This document shows positions 7,488 through 15,826 of a stretch of DNA of 64,000 bases, in pieces. The translations under genes were made by a program, and so were the position numbers. This DNA comes from Desulfoscipio geothermicus DSM 3669 (GTDB lineage Bacteria; Bacillota; Desulfotomaculia; Desulfotomaculales; Desulfallaceae). The DNA is taken from contig NZ_FOYM01000001.1 of the NCBI RefSeq assembly GCF_900115975.1, positions 124,001 to 188,000 of the forward strand, read 5' to 3'. The notes below the pieces were generated by a model. That model was not told where the DNA came from. It did no database searches and saw only the letters and a program-made list of their open reading frames with translations. Within the stretch, counting starts at the first letter, position 1. Each line of letters opens with the position of its first letter.

Positions 7488-8282
7488 CTATGCCAGCAGC
7501 ATCCGGTCGTTGCCTAGAGCCTTGCCGCTGGCCTTTTCAAACATGGCCAGCAGGTCGGGTACCCGGGTTTTTTCCCTTTGGGGGCCGTCGATATCAAGGA
7601 GAATTCTGCCCTCGTGCAGCATCAAGGTTCTGGTGCCGAAAGAAAGCGCCTGTTCCATATTATGGGTGACCATCATGGTTGTCAGCTTATTCTCTTCCAC
7701 TATTGTCCTGGTAAGCTGCAAGACTTTTGTAGCGGTTTTGGGATCCAGGGCTGCCGTATGCTCATCGAGTAGTAACAAGCGCGGCATGGCAATGGTGGCC
7801 ATAAGCAGGGTCAGGGCCTGACGCTGCCCTCCGGATAACAAGCCCACCTTGGTGGACAGGCGGTTTTCCAGTCCAAGACCCAATAACTCCAGCCGCTCCC
7901 GGAAAAGTTCGCGCTCCTTGCGGGTAACCCCCCGGCGCAGCTTTTTGGACCGGCCCCGCCTCAATGCCAGGACCAAGTTTTCCTCGATGGTCATGGATGC
8001 CGCGGTTCCCAGCATGGGATCCTGAAAGACCCGGCCGATGCTTCCCGCCCGGGTATGCTCCTGCTGGCAGTGAATTTCTTTACCGTCCAGCACGATCCGG
8101 CCCCGGTCCACCGGGTAAACTCCGGCGATGCAATTAAGCAGGGTGGATTTCCCGGCCCCGTTGCCCCCAATTATGGTTACCACTTCGCCGGGTTTCAAAT
8201 GCAGGGTTATTTCCTGCAGAGCCACACGTTCATTTACCCCTCCCGGGTTGAAGGTTTTACTGATAGTCTCAACAGCCAGCAT
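7488..8282 (-). CDS. ABC importer ATP-binding protein (TrpXYZ-like)
   Basis: An ATPase subunit of about 264 residues. Walker A is G-G-N-G-A-G-K-S-T, the signature is 'LSGGQRQALTL' and Walker B is 'LLLLDEHTAALD', with the switch His in 'MMVTHNMEQAL'. The ATG at 8280-8282 is preferred because a GAAAGGTG ribosome binding site precedes it and it overlaps the permease gene by 14 nt. A longer open frame reaches 8321. Together with the next two genes it forms the ATPase-permease-binding protein set typical of the ABC_sub_bind family (YcjP/TrpX type). Nucleotide- and signature-motif residues all look intact. Confidence 0.88.
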   Translation of the reverse strand: MLAVETISKTFNPGGVNERVALQEITLHLKPGEVVTIIGGNGAGKSTLLNCIAGVYPVDRGRIVLDGKEIHCQQEHTRAGSIGRVFQDPMLGTAASMTIEENLVLALRRGRSKKLRRGVTRKERELFRERLELLGLGLENRLSTKVGLLSGGQRQALTLLMATIAMPRLLLLDEHTAALDPKTATKVLQLTRTIVEENKLTTMMVTHNMEQALSFGTRTLMLHEGRILLDIDGPQREKTRVPDLLAMFEKASGKALGNDRMLLA

Positions 8283-9180
8283 TCTTTTCACCTTTCTCCC
8301 GTGCGCCGCGGCCGGCCACAAATTCCTTAATTACAGGCGATGACAGGGCCAGGGTCACAATGATTGCCGTAAAAAGTTTCAGGTCGGTTGGGGCAACCAA
8401 CTCCAGCTGCAGTACTATGGCGATAACCAGCCGGTAAATAATTGATCCCATGACCACGGCCACCAGGGCCCTAAGCAGGGTGAGGTTGCCAATTAGAACC
8501 TCACCAATAATCACCGAAGCCAGGCCTACTATAATCATGCCTATGCCCATGCCGACATCGGCAAACCCCTGCTTCTGGGCAATCAGGGCGCCGGAAAAGG
8601 CAATCAGGGTGTTGCTCAGACTAAGGCCGATCATTTTCATAGTGTTGGTGTTTACGCCCAGACTGCGAATCATCTGCTCGTTGTCTCCGGTGGCCCGCAA
8701 AGCCAGGCCCACCTCCGTTTCCAAGAACAGGTAAAGGAGCAAAATAACAACAGCCGTTGCGGTCAGGCCCAGGATCAGCACGCTAAAATATTCACTTATC
8801 CCCCAACTGATAATATCCGTATAAATGGTATCCATCCTTAGCAGGGAGATCATTGACTTGCCCATAATCCTGAGGTTAATGGAGTACAGGGCAATCATGG
8901 AAAGAATCCCCGCCAGCAGCGGCGTAATACGCAGTTGGGTATGCAGAAAACCGGTAACCAGGCCGGCCAGCGCCCCGCCCACCAATGCCAGGGCGGTACC
9001 CAGCCAGGGGTCGTAGCCAATGATAATCGTATGGGCGGCTATTGCCGCCCCCAAGGTAAAACTGCCGTCAACGGTCAAATCCGGGAAATCCAAAATGCGA
9101 AAGGTGAGGTACACCCCCAAAACCATGATACCCCAGAGTAAACCCAGTTCCAAAACCCCTACAAAAATACTTGCCGACAT
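8269..9180 (-). CDS. ABC importer permease (TrpXYZ-like, LivH-type fold)
   Basis: A 303-residue integral membrane protein with about eight to nine hydrophobic segments. It belongs to the branched-chain amino-acid permease superfamily and shows 'GLSLSNTLIAFSGAL' and 'GMIIVGLASVIIGE' like the permeases paired with TrpX-type lipoproteins. It should form the membrane channel with the ATPase encoded by the overlapping downstream gene. The gap to the upstream lipoprotein gene is 27 nt. Substrate cannot be read from sequence; relatives are annotated for tryptophan or other amino acids. Confidence 0.85.
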   Translation of the reverse strand: MSASIFVGVLELGLLWGIMVLGVYLTFRILDFPDLTVDGSFTLGAAIAAHTIIIGYDPWLGTALALVGGALAGLVTGFLHTQLRITPLLAGILSMIALYSINLRIMGKSMISLLRMDTIYTDIISWGISEYFSVLILGLTATAVVILLLYLFLETEVGLALRATGDNEQMIRSLGVNTNTMKMIGLSLSNTLIAFSGALIAQKQGFADVGMGIGMIIVGLASVIIGEVLIGNLTLLRALVAVVMGSIIYRLVIAIVLQLELVAPTDLKLFTAIIVTLALSSPVIKEFVAGRGAREKGEKNAGC

Positions 9181-9207
9181 TCCTTCCTCCGTATAAACTT
9201 CTTTTCT

Positions 9208-10203
9208 TTATTCAATAACGCGAACTGCTTTAGTCTTAACCTCGTCTGAAACGGTGACGCCCATTCTTTCGGCGGCTTGCAGGTTAATTACGATATTACT
9301 ATCCTTTTGCGATTCCACCGCGATATCCTGCGGTTTTTCACCGTTTAATACTCTCAAGGCTATTTCAGCAGTTTGGCTCCCGAGCTTATAATAATCCAGA
9401 CCGATGGTTGCCAGCGCTCCCTGTTCGACTGAATTGCTTTCGCCGGCAATCACGGGAATCTTATTTTCCTCCGCCACCTGGAGTACCGCTGCCAGGGAGG
9501 ATATAACCATGTTATCGGTGGGCAGGTAAATGGCGTCAACTTTTCCCACCAGGGACTGAGCCGCCTGCATTACCTCGCTGCTGGCGGTAACGGTGGCCTC
9601 CTGCAGCTCGATGCCCAGTTTGGGAGCGGCCTCCCGGGCGATTTTTACCTGCACATCGGAGTTAATTTCGCTGGAATTATAAATAATGCCCACGTTTTTG
9701 ACATCCGGCACAAAGTCCTTGATCAGTTCCAGCTGTTTCTCCACCGGGTTCATATCAGTGGTACCGGTGACGTTTGTGCCCGGTTTTTCCAGGCTGTTTA
9801 CCAGCTTGGCTGCCACCGGGTCCGTGACCGCGGTAATCAGTATGGGTATTTCCTTGGTTTCATTGGCCATGGCCATGGCCGAAGGGGTGGCTATAGCCAG
9901 CACCAGGTCTTTTTTGTCCTGGGCGAACTTGTTGGCGATGGACTGCAGGGTGGGCTGGTCCCCCTGGGCATTTTGATAATCAACTACTAAATTTTTACCG
10001 TCCTCGTAGCCGTTCTTGGCCAGGGTATCCAAAAAACCCTGCCTGGCGGCGTCAAGCGCCGGGTGTTCGGCGATCTGGATAATGCCCAGCTGCACCTGCT
10101 TGTCCCCCTGCTGTTCTGAGCTTTCTGATTTTCCTCCGCCTCCGCACCCCGTGAGGGTTACAAACAGGCCGAGAATCATCAGTCCCAAAAGTATTCTTTT
10201 CAA
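9208..10203 (-). CDS. ABC importer substrate-binding lipoprotein (TrpX-like)
   Basis: A secreted lipoprotein of about 331 residues with a signal sequence and lipobox L-T-G-C followed by Gly/Ser linkers. The mature part is an ABC_sub_bind (PF04392-type) two-lobed protein, with 'GTTDMNPVEKQLEL' in the middle and 'GLDYYKLGSQTAE' towards the end. A TTG start at 10201-10203 is chosen because AGGAGG lies seven bases upstream; an in-frame ATG at 10225-10227 has the Shine-Dalgarno sequence downstream of it and cannot be right. It is first in the three-gene operon. No T-box sequence was found upstream, which many TrpX-type operons of lactic acid bacteria carry. Confidence 0.85.
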   Translation of the reverse strand: MKRILLGLMILGLFVTLTGCGGGGKSESSEQQGDKQVQLGIIQIAEHPALDAARQGFLDTLAKNGYEDGKNLVVDYQNAQGDQPTLQSIANKFAQDKKDLVLAIATPSAMAMANETKEIPILITAVTDPVAAKLVNSLEKPGTNVTGTTDMNPVEKQLELIKDFVPDVKNVGIIYNSSEINSDVQVKIAREAAPKLGIELQEATVTASSEVMQAAQSLVGKVDAIYLPTDNMVISSLAAVLQVAEENKIPVIAGESNSVEQGALATIGLDYYKLGSQTAEIALRVLNGEKPQDIAVESQKDSNIVINLQAAERMGVTVSDEVKTKAVRVIE

Positions 10204-10227
10204 AACCGCACCTCCTATAAATTGCAT

Positions 10228-10720
10228 TAATTTATAGACGGCACAGCACGTTTTGCCGGTTTATGCAGTGCAGAAACTAATTAAATATATATTACAGGTT
10301 ACAATCCGTGCCATGCTGCCGTCCTGCTTCTCTTATGCTAACCCAGCATCATCATTCTGTCAATTATCATAGTTTACGTGCGACAAGGGAACGGCGTGCG
10401 ACAGGGGTACGGTTCTTAAAGGGCGCAATCGGGACATAAGATATTATTCGAATGCTATAATGGGAATCACAACTAAAAGAAAGGGAAAGTGATTCTAACA
10501 CCTGGCGTCCGCCCGTGGTCATTCAATACAGCATTACACAAACGACCATTACGCCCGGTGCAATCAAAGTTTAATTACAATCGGGTATTGATTTTATGCT
10601 ATATTCTTGTATAATTAATATAAAAGTGGGTTTTAAGCAGCTTCTCTTAACGTGCTTTTCATACTTCATGCTTAGACCTTGCCGTACATGTGATAAGTGT
10701 ATAATTAATCAAGTATAAAA
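10228..10720. other. Intergenic region with degenerate REP-like sequence and a plus-strand promoter
   Basis: No convincing gene. At 10379-10416 there is a degenerate copy of the GACAGGGG(G)ACGGTTCTT repeat that also flanks the transposase at 22.7-23.6 kb. A plus-strand promoter-like pair TTGATT-16-TATAAT lies at 10588-10615 and would drive transcription into the structured region at 10.73 kb. Confidence 0.45.
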
Positions 10721-10724
10721 AAAC

Positions 10725-10834
10725 CAAATACCTTGGTAATAATGGCGTTTCCATATCTAAGATTAGTAAGGTGATGATGCCTCATACCGGCCTGCAACGG
10801 TCGGCTTGAGGCTTTTTGTTTTTTATACCGGACG
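10725..10834 (+). ncRNA. Candidate structured leader or small RNA ending in a strong terminator
   Basis: The segment starts with a small hairpin (ACCAA/TTGGT), continues through unpaired conserved-looking sequence, and ends in a two-tier hairpin: GCCTCA pairs with TGAGGC (about 10779-10811) around an inner CCGGCC/GGTCGG arm, followed by TTTTTGTTTTTT. No ORF follows on the plus strand before the convergent amtB-glnK operon, so this may be a free-standing small RNA or an attenuator whose gene was lost. It did not match the riboswitch consensus sequences I know. Confidence 0.4.
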
Positions 10835-10966
10835 AAAGGAGGACGCTTTATCTAAACTCCGCTTTCATTTTAAATTTACAAATGTAATTTAAATCCACCG
10901 GCATCGCCGACGCCAGTTTCTGGGGGCCTGAAGCCGAGTTCTTTGGTTAATTCAAAGCCTCCCGTT

Positions 10967-11068
10967 TCAATTAATCGGGGGGCTTAAACTTTTGGTTTTT
11001 GGGGTTTTACCGTCCACCACGCCCAGGCAGCCCTCTTTGGAAGCCTTGGCAACATTTTTTGCAGGCAT
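10967..11068 (-). CDS. Small ORF of 33 residues with good expression signals
   Basis: The ORF begins M-P-A-K-N-V-A-K-A-S-K and is lysine-rich. It has AAAGGAG seven bases before the ATG and an extended -10 promoter (TGTTATAAT, 11099-11106 on the minus strand) about 30 nt upstream. It ends in S-L-S-P-P-I-N inside an AAGCCnCCCG/CGGGnGGCTT hairpin that could terminate it. No family was recognised. There is one cysteine and no hydrophobic segment. It lies directly downstream of glnK, beyond that operon's terminator hairpin. Confidence 0.4.
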   Translation of the reverse strand: MPAKNVAKASKEGCLGVVDGKTPKTKSLSPPIN

Positions 11069-11128
11069 TTAAATGCTCCTTTCGATTGAGTTAAATGAAT
11101 TATAACAGATTACCTGGCATTAATGCGA

Positions 11129-11163
11129 AATACCCGGTGTTCTTGGTCCAGAGCACCGGGTAT
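11129..11163 (-). terminator. Terminator-like hairpin after glnK
   Basis: ATACCCGGTG pairs perfectly with CACCGGGTAT around a 14-nt loop just after the glnK stop. The T tail on the minus strand is short, so termination strength is uncertain. Confidence 0.6.
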
Positions 11164-11186
11164 CAAACAACTTACAGGTTCGCTGC

Positions 11187-11525
11187 CTATAGAGCGGCGT
11201 CTCCCTTTTCACCGGTACGAATGCGGATAGCGTCCTCAATCTTGGTAATAAAGATTTTTCCGTCTCCAATCTCACCGGTTCTGGCCGCCTTGGTAATCAC
11301 GTCAATAACTCCTTCAATATCTTTGTCTGTGAGTACGATTTCTACTTTTACCTTGGGCAGCAGGTTGATGCTGTATTCCGTGCCGCGGTATACTTCCTTT
11401 CTTCCTTTCTGCAACCCGCAACCCATGACCTGCGATACCGTCATGCCGTGGATTCCAAACTTGGACAGGCCGTCCTTGATGTCCTCCAGAACACCAGGCC
11501 TGACGATAGCTTCTATTTTAACCAT
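11187..11525 (-). CDS. glnK: P-II nitrogen regulatory protein
   Basis: A 112-residue P-II signal protein that senses ATP/ADP and 2-oxoglutarate and gates the ammonium channel encoded by the preceding gene. Starting at the ATG at 11523-11525 places the T-loop tyrosine exactly at position 51 in 'YRGTEY', as in the family, and gives an eight-base spacing from AAAGGA; an ATG three codons earlier is the alternative. The C-terminal 'TGEIGDGKIFI' loop contains the ATP-binding residues. It lies 48 nt after amtB in the same operon, so GlnK is the natural name. Confidence 0.93.
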   Translation of the reverse strand: MVKIEAIVRPGVLEDIKDGLSKFGIHGMTVSQVMGCGLQKGRKEVYRGTEYSINLLPKVKVEIVLTDKDIEGVIDVITKAARTGEIGDGKIFITKIEDAIRIRTGEKGDAAL

Positions 11526-11573
11526 GTTCAGCATCCTTTCCTTATGAGTTGTAAATATATTACCACAATTTTA

Positions 11574-12857
11574 TTAAACCGAGTAAGCTTTTTCGCTGTG
11601 TTCGATAACGTCAAGACCCATTGCCTCGGCTTCGCCGTTAACGCGCAGCGCGGTAATTGCACCAACAACCTTAAGGATTACAAACGTCGCCACGGAAGCC
11701 AGCACGATTGTGGCACCTACACCGACAGCCTGAATGCCAAACTGAGCAGGGTTGCCGTAGAATAGGCCTTCAGAGCCCGCTTCAACCGATAACAACCCGG
11801 TAGCCAGGGCGCCCCAGATGCCGCCAATACCGTGAATACCGAACACGTCGAGAGAATCATCGTAACCCAGTTTAACCTTAAGCGTACTTACCGCGAAGTA
11901 GCAGAGCGCACCGGCAACGAGACCAATAACCAGCGACCCCATGGGAGTAACAAAAGCACAGGCCGGAGTGATGGCCACCAGGCCGGCGATAGCACCGGAG
12001 GCCGCGCCCAGCATGGTGGGCTTGCCGTGCCGCAGCCATTCAGCCAGCACCCAGGAGATTACCGCGGCGCCGGTGGCAATCTGAGTGTTCACGAATACAG
12101 CGGCTGCTACTCCATCTGCTGCGAGTTCGCTGCCCGCGTTGAAACCGAACCAGCCAAACCACAGCATAGCGGCGCCTAACACGACATAGGGAACGTTATG
12201 GGGAACCATGGGCTCGGTGCCGTAACCTTTCCTTTTACCCAGCACCAAGGCTGCCACCAGAGCCGAAATACCGGATGAGATGTGCACCACGGTGCCGCCG
12301 GCGAAGTCCAGGGCGCCCAGTTCGCCCAGCCAGCCGCCGCCCCAGACCCAGTGACAAATGGGGTCATAAACCAGGGTAGCCCAAAGGACCAGAAACAACA
12401 TGTAGGCCGGAAAACGCATCCGTTCCACCATGGCGCCGGTAATCAGCGCCGGGGTCAGGATGGCGAACATCATTTGGAATACCATGAACAGTAAGTGCGG
12501 AATAGTGCCATTGGGTTCCATGCCGACACCGCTAAGACCAAAGTAACTAAGGTCGCCGATAATTTTGTTGATATCGGGGCCGAATGAAAGACTGTAGCCC
12601 CAAAGTACCCACTGGATAGTAATGACGCCCAGGCAAATAAAGGACATCATCATGGTGTTGAGCACGTTTTTCTGGCGCACCATGCCGCCGTAAAACAGGG
12701 CCAGGCCGGGCACCATCAGGAACACCAGTGCCGTTGAAACGATAATCCACGCAGTATCACCGGTATCTATTCCTTCCTCTGCTGCAAAAGCAAACACGGG
12801 AAATATAAATATCATGATTAGTGCAAGTGATGCAATTACACCCAACCTTTTTTTCAT
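11574..12857 (-). CDS. amtB: Ammonium transporter
   Basis: A 427-residue Amt/Rh channel with a cleavable N-terminal signal sequence (about 1-25, ending A-F-A-A-E) and 11 predicted membrane spans. The pore twin histidines are visible in 'VVHISSGISAL' and 'FGIHGIGGIWG', and the external gate aromatic region is in 'FMVFQMMFAI'. It conducts ammonia/ammonium across the cytoplasmic membrane under nitrogen limitation and is blocked by GlnK. It is the first gene of the operon, after a long leader with several terminator-like hairpins, which suggests attenuation control. The ribosome binding site is GGGAGG. Confidence 0.95.
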   Translation of the reverse strand: MKKRLGVIASLALIMIFIFPVFAFAAEEGIDTGDTAWIIVSTALVFLMVPGLALFYGGMVRQKNVLNTMMMSFICLGVITIQWVLWGYSLSFGPDINKIIGDLSYFGLSGVGMEPNGTIPHLLFMVFQMMFAILTPALITGAMVERMRFPAYMLFLVLWATLVYDPICHWVWGGGWLGELGALDFAGGTVVHISSGISALVAALVLGKRKGYGTEPMVPHNVPYVVLGAAMLWFGWFGFNAGSELAADGVAAAVFVNTQIATGAAVISWVLAEWLRHGKPTMLGAASGAIAGLVAITPACAFVTPMGSLVIGLVAGALCYFAVSTLKVKLGYDDSLDVFGIHGIGGIWGALATGLLSVEAGSEGLFYGNPAQFGIQAVGVGATIVLASVATFVILKVVGAITALRVNGEAEAMGLDVIEHSEKAYSV

Positions 12858-13237
12858 AATTTAAACCTCCCACGCAAATTCAAGTTACCATTTTGTAAAT
12901 CGCTTCTTTTGAAACCAACCGTTTATCCGACCCCTACCCGGCATGTATCATTCACTCACCTGCCGGGTAATCCTTATGTTTACCTTTCAATAAGGCTCCA
13001 CCTCCCCTTAAGAATAAATAAAGGCACTTCACCAGGGCATCAATGCCCTGAATAAAGCGCCTTCGCTTTTTTACATAAAAAAGGGGCTTCCGGTATAATA
13101 TCAACCGAAAAGGCCCCTCTGCCTGCCGTCCAACGTTGGACAATTATTAAATTAAAAACAAAAACACCTTTTGAGGCATATTTGTTAAACCTCAAAAGGC
13201 ATCGTTGCCATATCTATACTGCACTGTATAAAATCTT
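12858..13237 (-). promoter_or_regulatory. amtB-glnK leader with three terminator-like hairpins
   Basis: About 380 nt separate the predicted transcription start from amtB. In order of transcription there is: a small GGCA/TGCC hairpin overlapping a CCTTTTGAGG/CCTCAAAAGG terminator with a TTTTTGTTTTT tail (13160-13208); a GTCCAACGTTGGAC palindrome (13128-13141); an AGGGGC.../...GCCCCT hairpin followed by TTTTTT (about 13080-13120); and a third hairpin with inner arms CAGGGCA/TGCCCTG and outer arms AAGG(C)GCTT/AAGTGCCTT followed by TTATTT (13022-13066). Then come a possible leader peptide and a CCCGGC/GCCGGG hairpin. This layout suggests transcription attenuation; the ligand or protein is unknown. 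Confidence 0.6.
12952..12990 (-). CDS. Possible 12-residue leader peptide before amtB
   Basis: TTG start, sequence M-K-G-K-H-K-D-Y-P-A-G-E then TGA. A GGGGAGGTGG ribosome binding site lies about eight bases upstream. The second half of the ORF forms the left arm of a CCCGGC/GCCGGG hairpin, so its translation would affect downstream folding. It may be a chance ORF. Confidence 0.25.
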   Translation of the reverse strand: MKGKHKDYPAGE

Positions 13238-13243
13238 AAAGGA

Positions 13244-13273
13244 ATTATACATTGGGTGATTACAAATTGTCAA
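13244..13273 (-). promoter_or_regulatory. Sigma-A promoter of amtB-glnK
   Basis: TTGACA, 18 nt, TATAAT on the minus strand. Both hexamers are perfect consensus. No sigma-54 -24/-12 element was seen. Confidence 0.8.
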
Positions 13274-13487
13274 TAGCTAATTTATTAATTTTAATTTGTT
13301 TTTGTATTAAAAAAATAAACCGCCTAAACAAAATGACATACTACCGTACATTGGGTTGGCAAGTTTTCTCCCCACCGGCTCGACTCGCCCGTGAAATTAT
13401 CATATAATTTTATTAACGTAGGGTTCGCTTAGTTATATTGGTTAAGCGTTCTGTCTTATTGCCATTATCAAATAACGGGGTGAAGAA

Positions 13488-15116
13488 ATGTATATAGCGC
13501 TGGCCCAGATTAACCCGGTAGTGGGAGATTTGCATTACAATACGGAAAAGATCCTCACCTATACGGAAAAGGCCAAGTCGGCCGGAGCCGAGCTGGTGGT
13601 GTTTCCCGAACTCACTCTGACCGGTTATCCGCCCAGGGATTTGCTGTTCTGCAACAAGTTTCTGGACGCGGTGGAAGCCGGGGTGGAAAAACTGCTGCCC
13701 GCCAGCCGGGATATCGGGATCCTGATCGGCGCCCCCTGCCGGGACGCCGGTAAACTGTATAACGCGGCACTGCTGCTTCACGGCGGCAAGGTTACCGGCA
13801 AGCAGTACAAGAGCCTGATCCCTTTCTACGACGTTTTTGATGAACAAAGGTATTTCACCCCGGCCAGGGAAAGGAACTGTATCGACTTCAAGGGTATTAA
13901 ACTGGGAGTTACGGTTTGCGAAGACATATGGAACGACAAGGATTACTGGAACCAGCGCCGTTATGATCTAGACCCGGTTGAAGAACAGGTGCAGAAGGGG
14001 GCGCAGCTGATCGTCAACCTGTCCGCATCCCCCTACAGCTACGGCAAGCACCGCCTGCGCTGCGACATGCTGGGCAAAGCCGCCGCCAAGCACGGGGTTG
14101 GGATTATCTATGTCAACCAGGTGGGTGGAAACGATCACCTGTTGTTTGACGGGTCAAGTTGCGCGGTAACCCGTAACGGCACAGTATGCCTGCAGTTGGA
14201 GAACTTTGCCGAGGACTTCGCCTTCATTGATACCCGAACCCTGCAGGAAAAAACCTCAGACAGTTGCAGCGTGGAAGATATAAGCTGGATATATAAGGCC
14301 CTGGTAATAGGTACCCGTGATTACCTGCACAAAAACGGTTTCCACAGAGCTGCTGTGGGCCTCAGTGGAGGAATCGATTCATCGATAACCGCAGCCGTGG
14401 CGGCGGATGCCTTGGGACCGGACAACGTAATCGGCGTATCCATGCCGTCCCGCTATTCATCTCAGGGCAGCAAGAACGACGCCCGGGACCTGGCCCGCAA
14501 CCTGGGCATCGAGTACCGGGTGGTACCCATTGAGAACATGTTCAACGCTTACGTACAGGTACTGAATCCCGACGGAACACCTCTTGTGGACCTGGCGGAG
14601 GAAAACGTGCAGGCACGTATCAGGGGTAACATATTAATGTACATTTCCAACCGGGAAGGCCCTATGGTACTGGCCACCGGCAACAAGTCGGAAATGGCCA
14701 TGGGTTACAGCACCCTTTACGGTGACATGTCCGGCGGACTGGCCGTGCTGGCGGACGTGCCCAAGGTAATTGTTTATGAATTGGCTGAGTACATTAACCG
14801 GGAGCGGGAGATCATCCCCCGCAGCGTGATTACCAAGCCGCCTTCCGCCGAACTGCGGCCCGGACAAAAAGACGAGGACAGCCTGCCTCCCTATGAAATA
14901 CTCGACGCCATTCTGAAAGCTTACATTGAGGAAATAAAGTCCATTGATGAAATAGTATCCCTGGGCTATGACAGGGACCTGGTGGTGGACATCGCCCGCC
15001 GGGTGGACAGGGCCGAGTACAAGCGGCAGCAGGCGCCCCCCGGGCTGCGGGTAACTTCCCGCGCCTTTGGCCCCGGCCGCCGCATGCCCATAGCCCACCG
15101 CTGGCACCTGGAATAG
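13488..15116 (+). CDS. nadE: Glutamine-dependent NAD+ synthetase
   Basis: A 542-residue two-domain enzyme that amidates nicotinate adenine dinucleotide. The N-terminal nitrilase-type glutaminase (about 1-250) has the Glu41-Lys-Cys triad: 'FPELTLTGYPP', 'KSLIPFYDVFDE' and 'GVTVCEDIW'. The C-terminal ammonia-dependent synthetase has the PP-loop 'SGGIDSS' (about 294-300) and 'NKSEMAMGYSTLYGD'. It is transcribed alone, with a GGGGTGA ribosome binding site and a strong bidirectional terminator 34 nt after the stop. Its position divergent from amtB-glnK links two glutamine/ammonium-related loci. Confidence 0.95.
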   Translation: MYIALAQINPVVGDLHYNTEKILTYTEKAKSAGAELVVFPELTLTGYPPRDLLFCNKFLDAVEAGVEKLLPASRDIGILIGAPCRDAGKLYNAALLLHGGKVTGKQYKSLIPFYDVFDEQRYFTPARERNCIDFKGIKLGVTVCEDIWNDKDYWNQRRYDLDPVEEQVQKGAQLIVNLSASPYSYGKHRLRCDMLGKAAAKHGVGIIYVNQVGGNDHLLFDGSSCAVTRNGTVCLQLENFAEDFAFIDTRTLQEKTSDSCSVEDISWIYKALVIGTRDYLHKNGFHRAAVGLSGGIDSSITAAVAADALGPDNVIGVSMPSRYSSQGSKNDARDLARNLGIEYRVVPIENMFNAYVQVLNPDGTPLVDLAEENVQARIRGNILMYISNREGPMVLATGNKSEMAMGYSTLYGDMSGGLAVLADVPKVIVYELAEYINREREIIPRSVITKPPSAELRPGQKDEDSLPPYEILDAILKAYIEEIKSIDEIVSLGYDRDLVVDIARRVDRAEYKRQQAPPGLRVTSRAFGPGRRMPIAHRWHLE

Positions 15117-15149
15117 TGAAGGTCAGACAAGCCCCCACCTAACCATAAT

Positions 15150-15187
15150 AAAGAAAGACCCTGCTCCCAAAAGCAGGGTCTTTCTTT
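15150..15187. terminator. Bidirectional terminator after nadE
   Basis: A 16-bp perfect stem AAAGAAAGACCCTGCT/AGCAGGGTCTTTCTTT with a six-base loop. The outer stem itself supplies the T-rich tract. Confidence 0.9.
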
Positions 15188-15826
15188 AACAACTATTAAG
15201 CTTTAATTGATTTAGACAGCTCAATCAGGGTAATAATTTTCACTTAATCTTTGTGTGGTTACACCTGTTCCGGCTCACTCACAGGCTCCCGCACCGACGG
15301 CACCAACGGCTTGCTTCGGGGCTCAACCGGACCGCCATAAACTCATTCCTGCCTGTGCCCGGCACGGGTATATCGGTTATGGCTCTCGCGAACGTCCTGC
15401 TTGTGCCAAGAATGGGTATTCGCTCGTCCGGTTTCGCACCTCGCTGCGCCGGTGCCGTTACCGGCGCTCCCGCAAATTGCTGCCCGGGACAGGTATAACC
15501 ACGAGGCTTCTCTTCCTCTACCGTTGCCGCATTAGCGGTAAGGGCGTCTATCCTATTTGAGATATGTCCCCTTTCATTTTTGGGGACATTCATGTCCCCA
15601 AAGGAATACCCCAGCTTCAGCAGGTGTGTCCCCATTCCTTTATATCGCCGCCTCGCCCCGCTCGCCGGTCCTCACCCGGACGGCGTCCAGAATTGTAATA
15701 CGAATTTAAACTTAAAAATACCGGCATCTTCACCGGCGTCTTACCAATCTCAACTTTAATATAACATTTATCAATATTTATTAATCACTATAATTTATAC
15801 TTTAGAAGTAAAAATTATTACAATTT
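15188..15826. other. Non-coding GC-rich region with palindromes
   Basis: No gene is supported. The segment 15448-15466 forms a GCGCCGGT/ACCGGCGC hairpin. The 16-mer CCGTTACCGGCGCTCC (15455-15470) recurs at 46065-46080 between thiE and thiH. A ten-base stem TTTGGGGACA/TGTCCCCAAA lies at 15579-15602, with two further GTCCCC segments nearby. It looks like an accumulation of degenerate repeat elements. Short open frames here have no ribosome binding sites. Confidence 0.5.

Noticed and set aside
10204-10500. T-box leader for the TrpX-like operon
   Set aside because: No AGGGTGGNACCGCG-type T-box sequence or specifier stem was seen on the minus strand.
10725-10834. Hammerhead ribozyme or fluoride riboswitch
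   Set aside because: The core reads GTGATGA rather than CTGATGA with no matching GAAA partner, and the fluoride aptamer's conserved pseudoknot order is missing.
12952-13143. A 63-residue minus-strand frame in the amtB leader
   Set aside because: Its upstream part runs through terminator hairpins and has no ribosome binding site. Only the last 12 codons have a plausible start signal.
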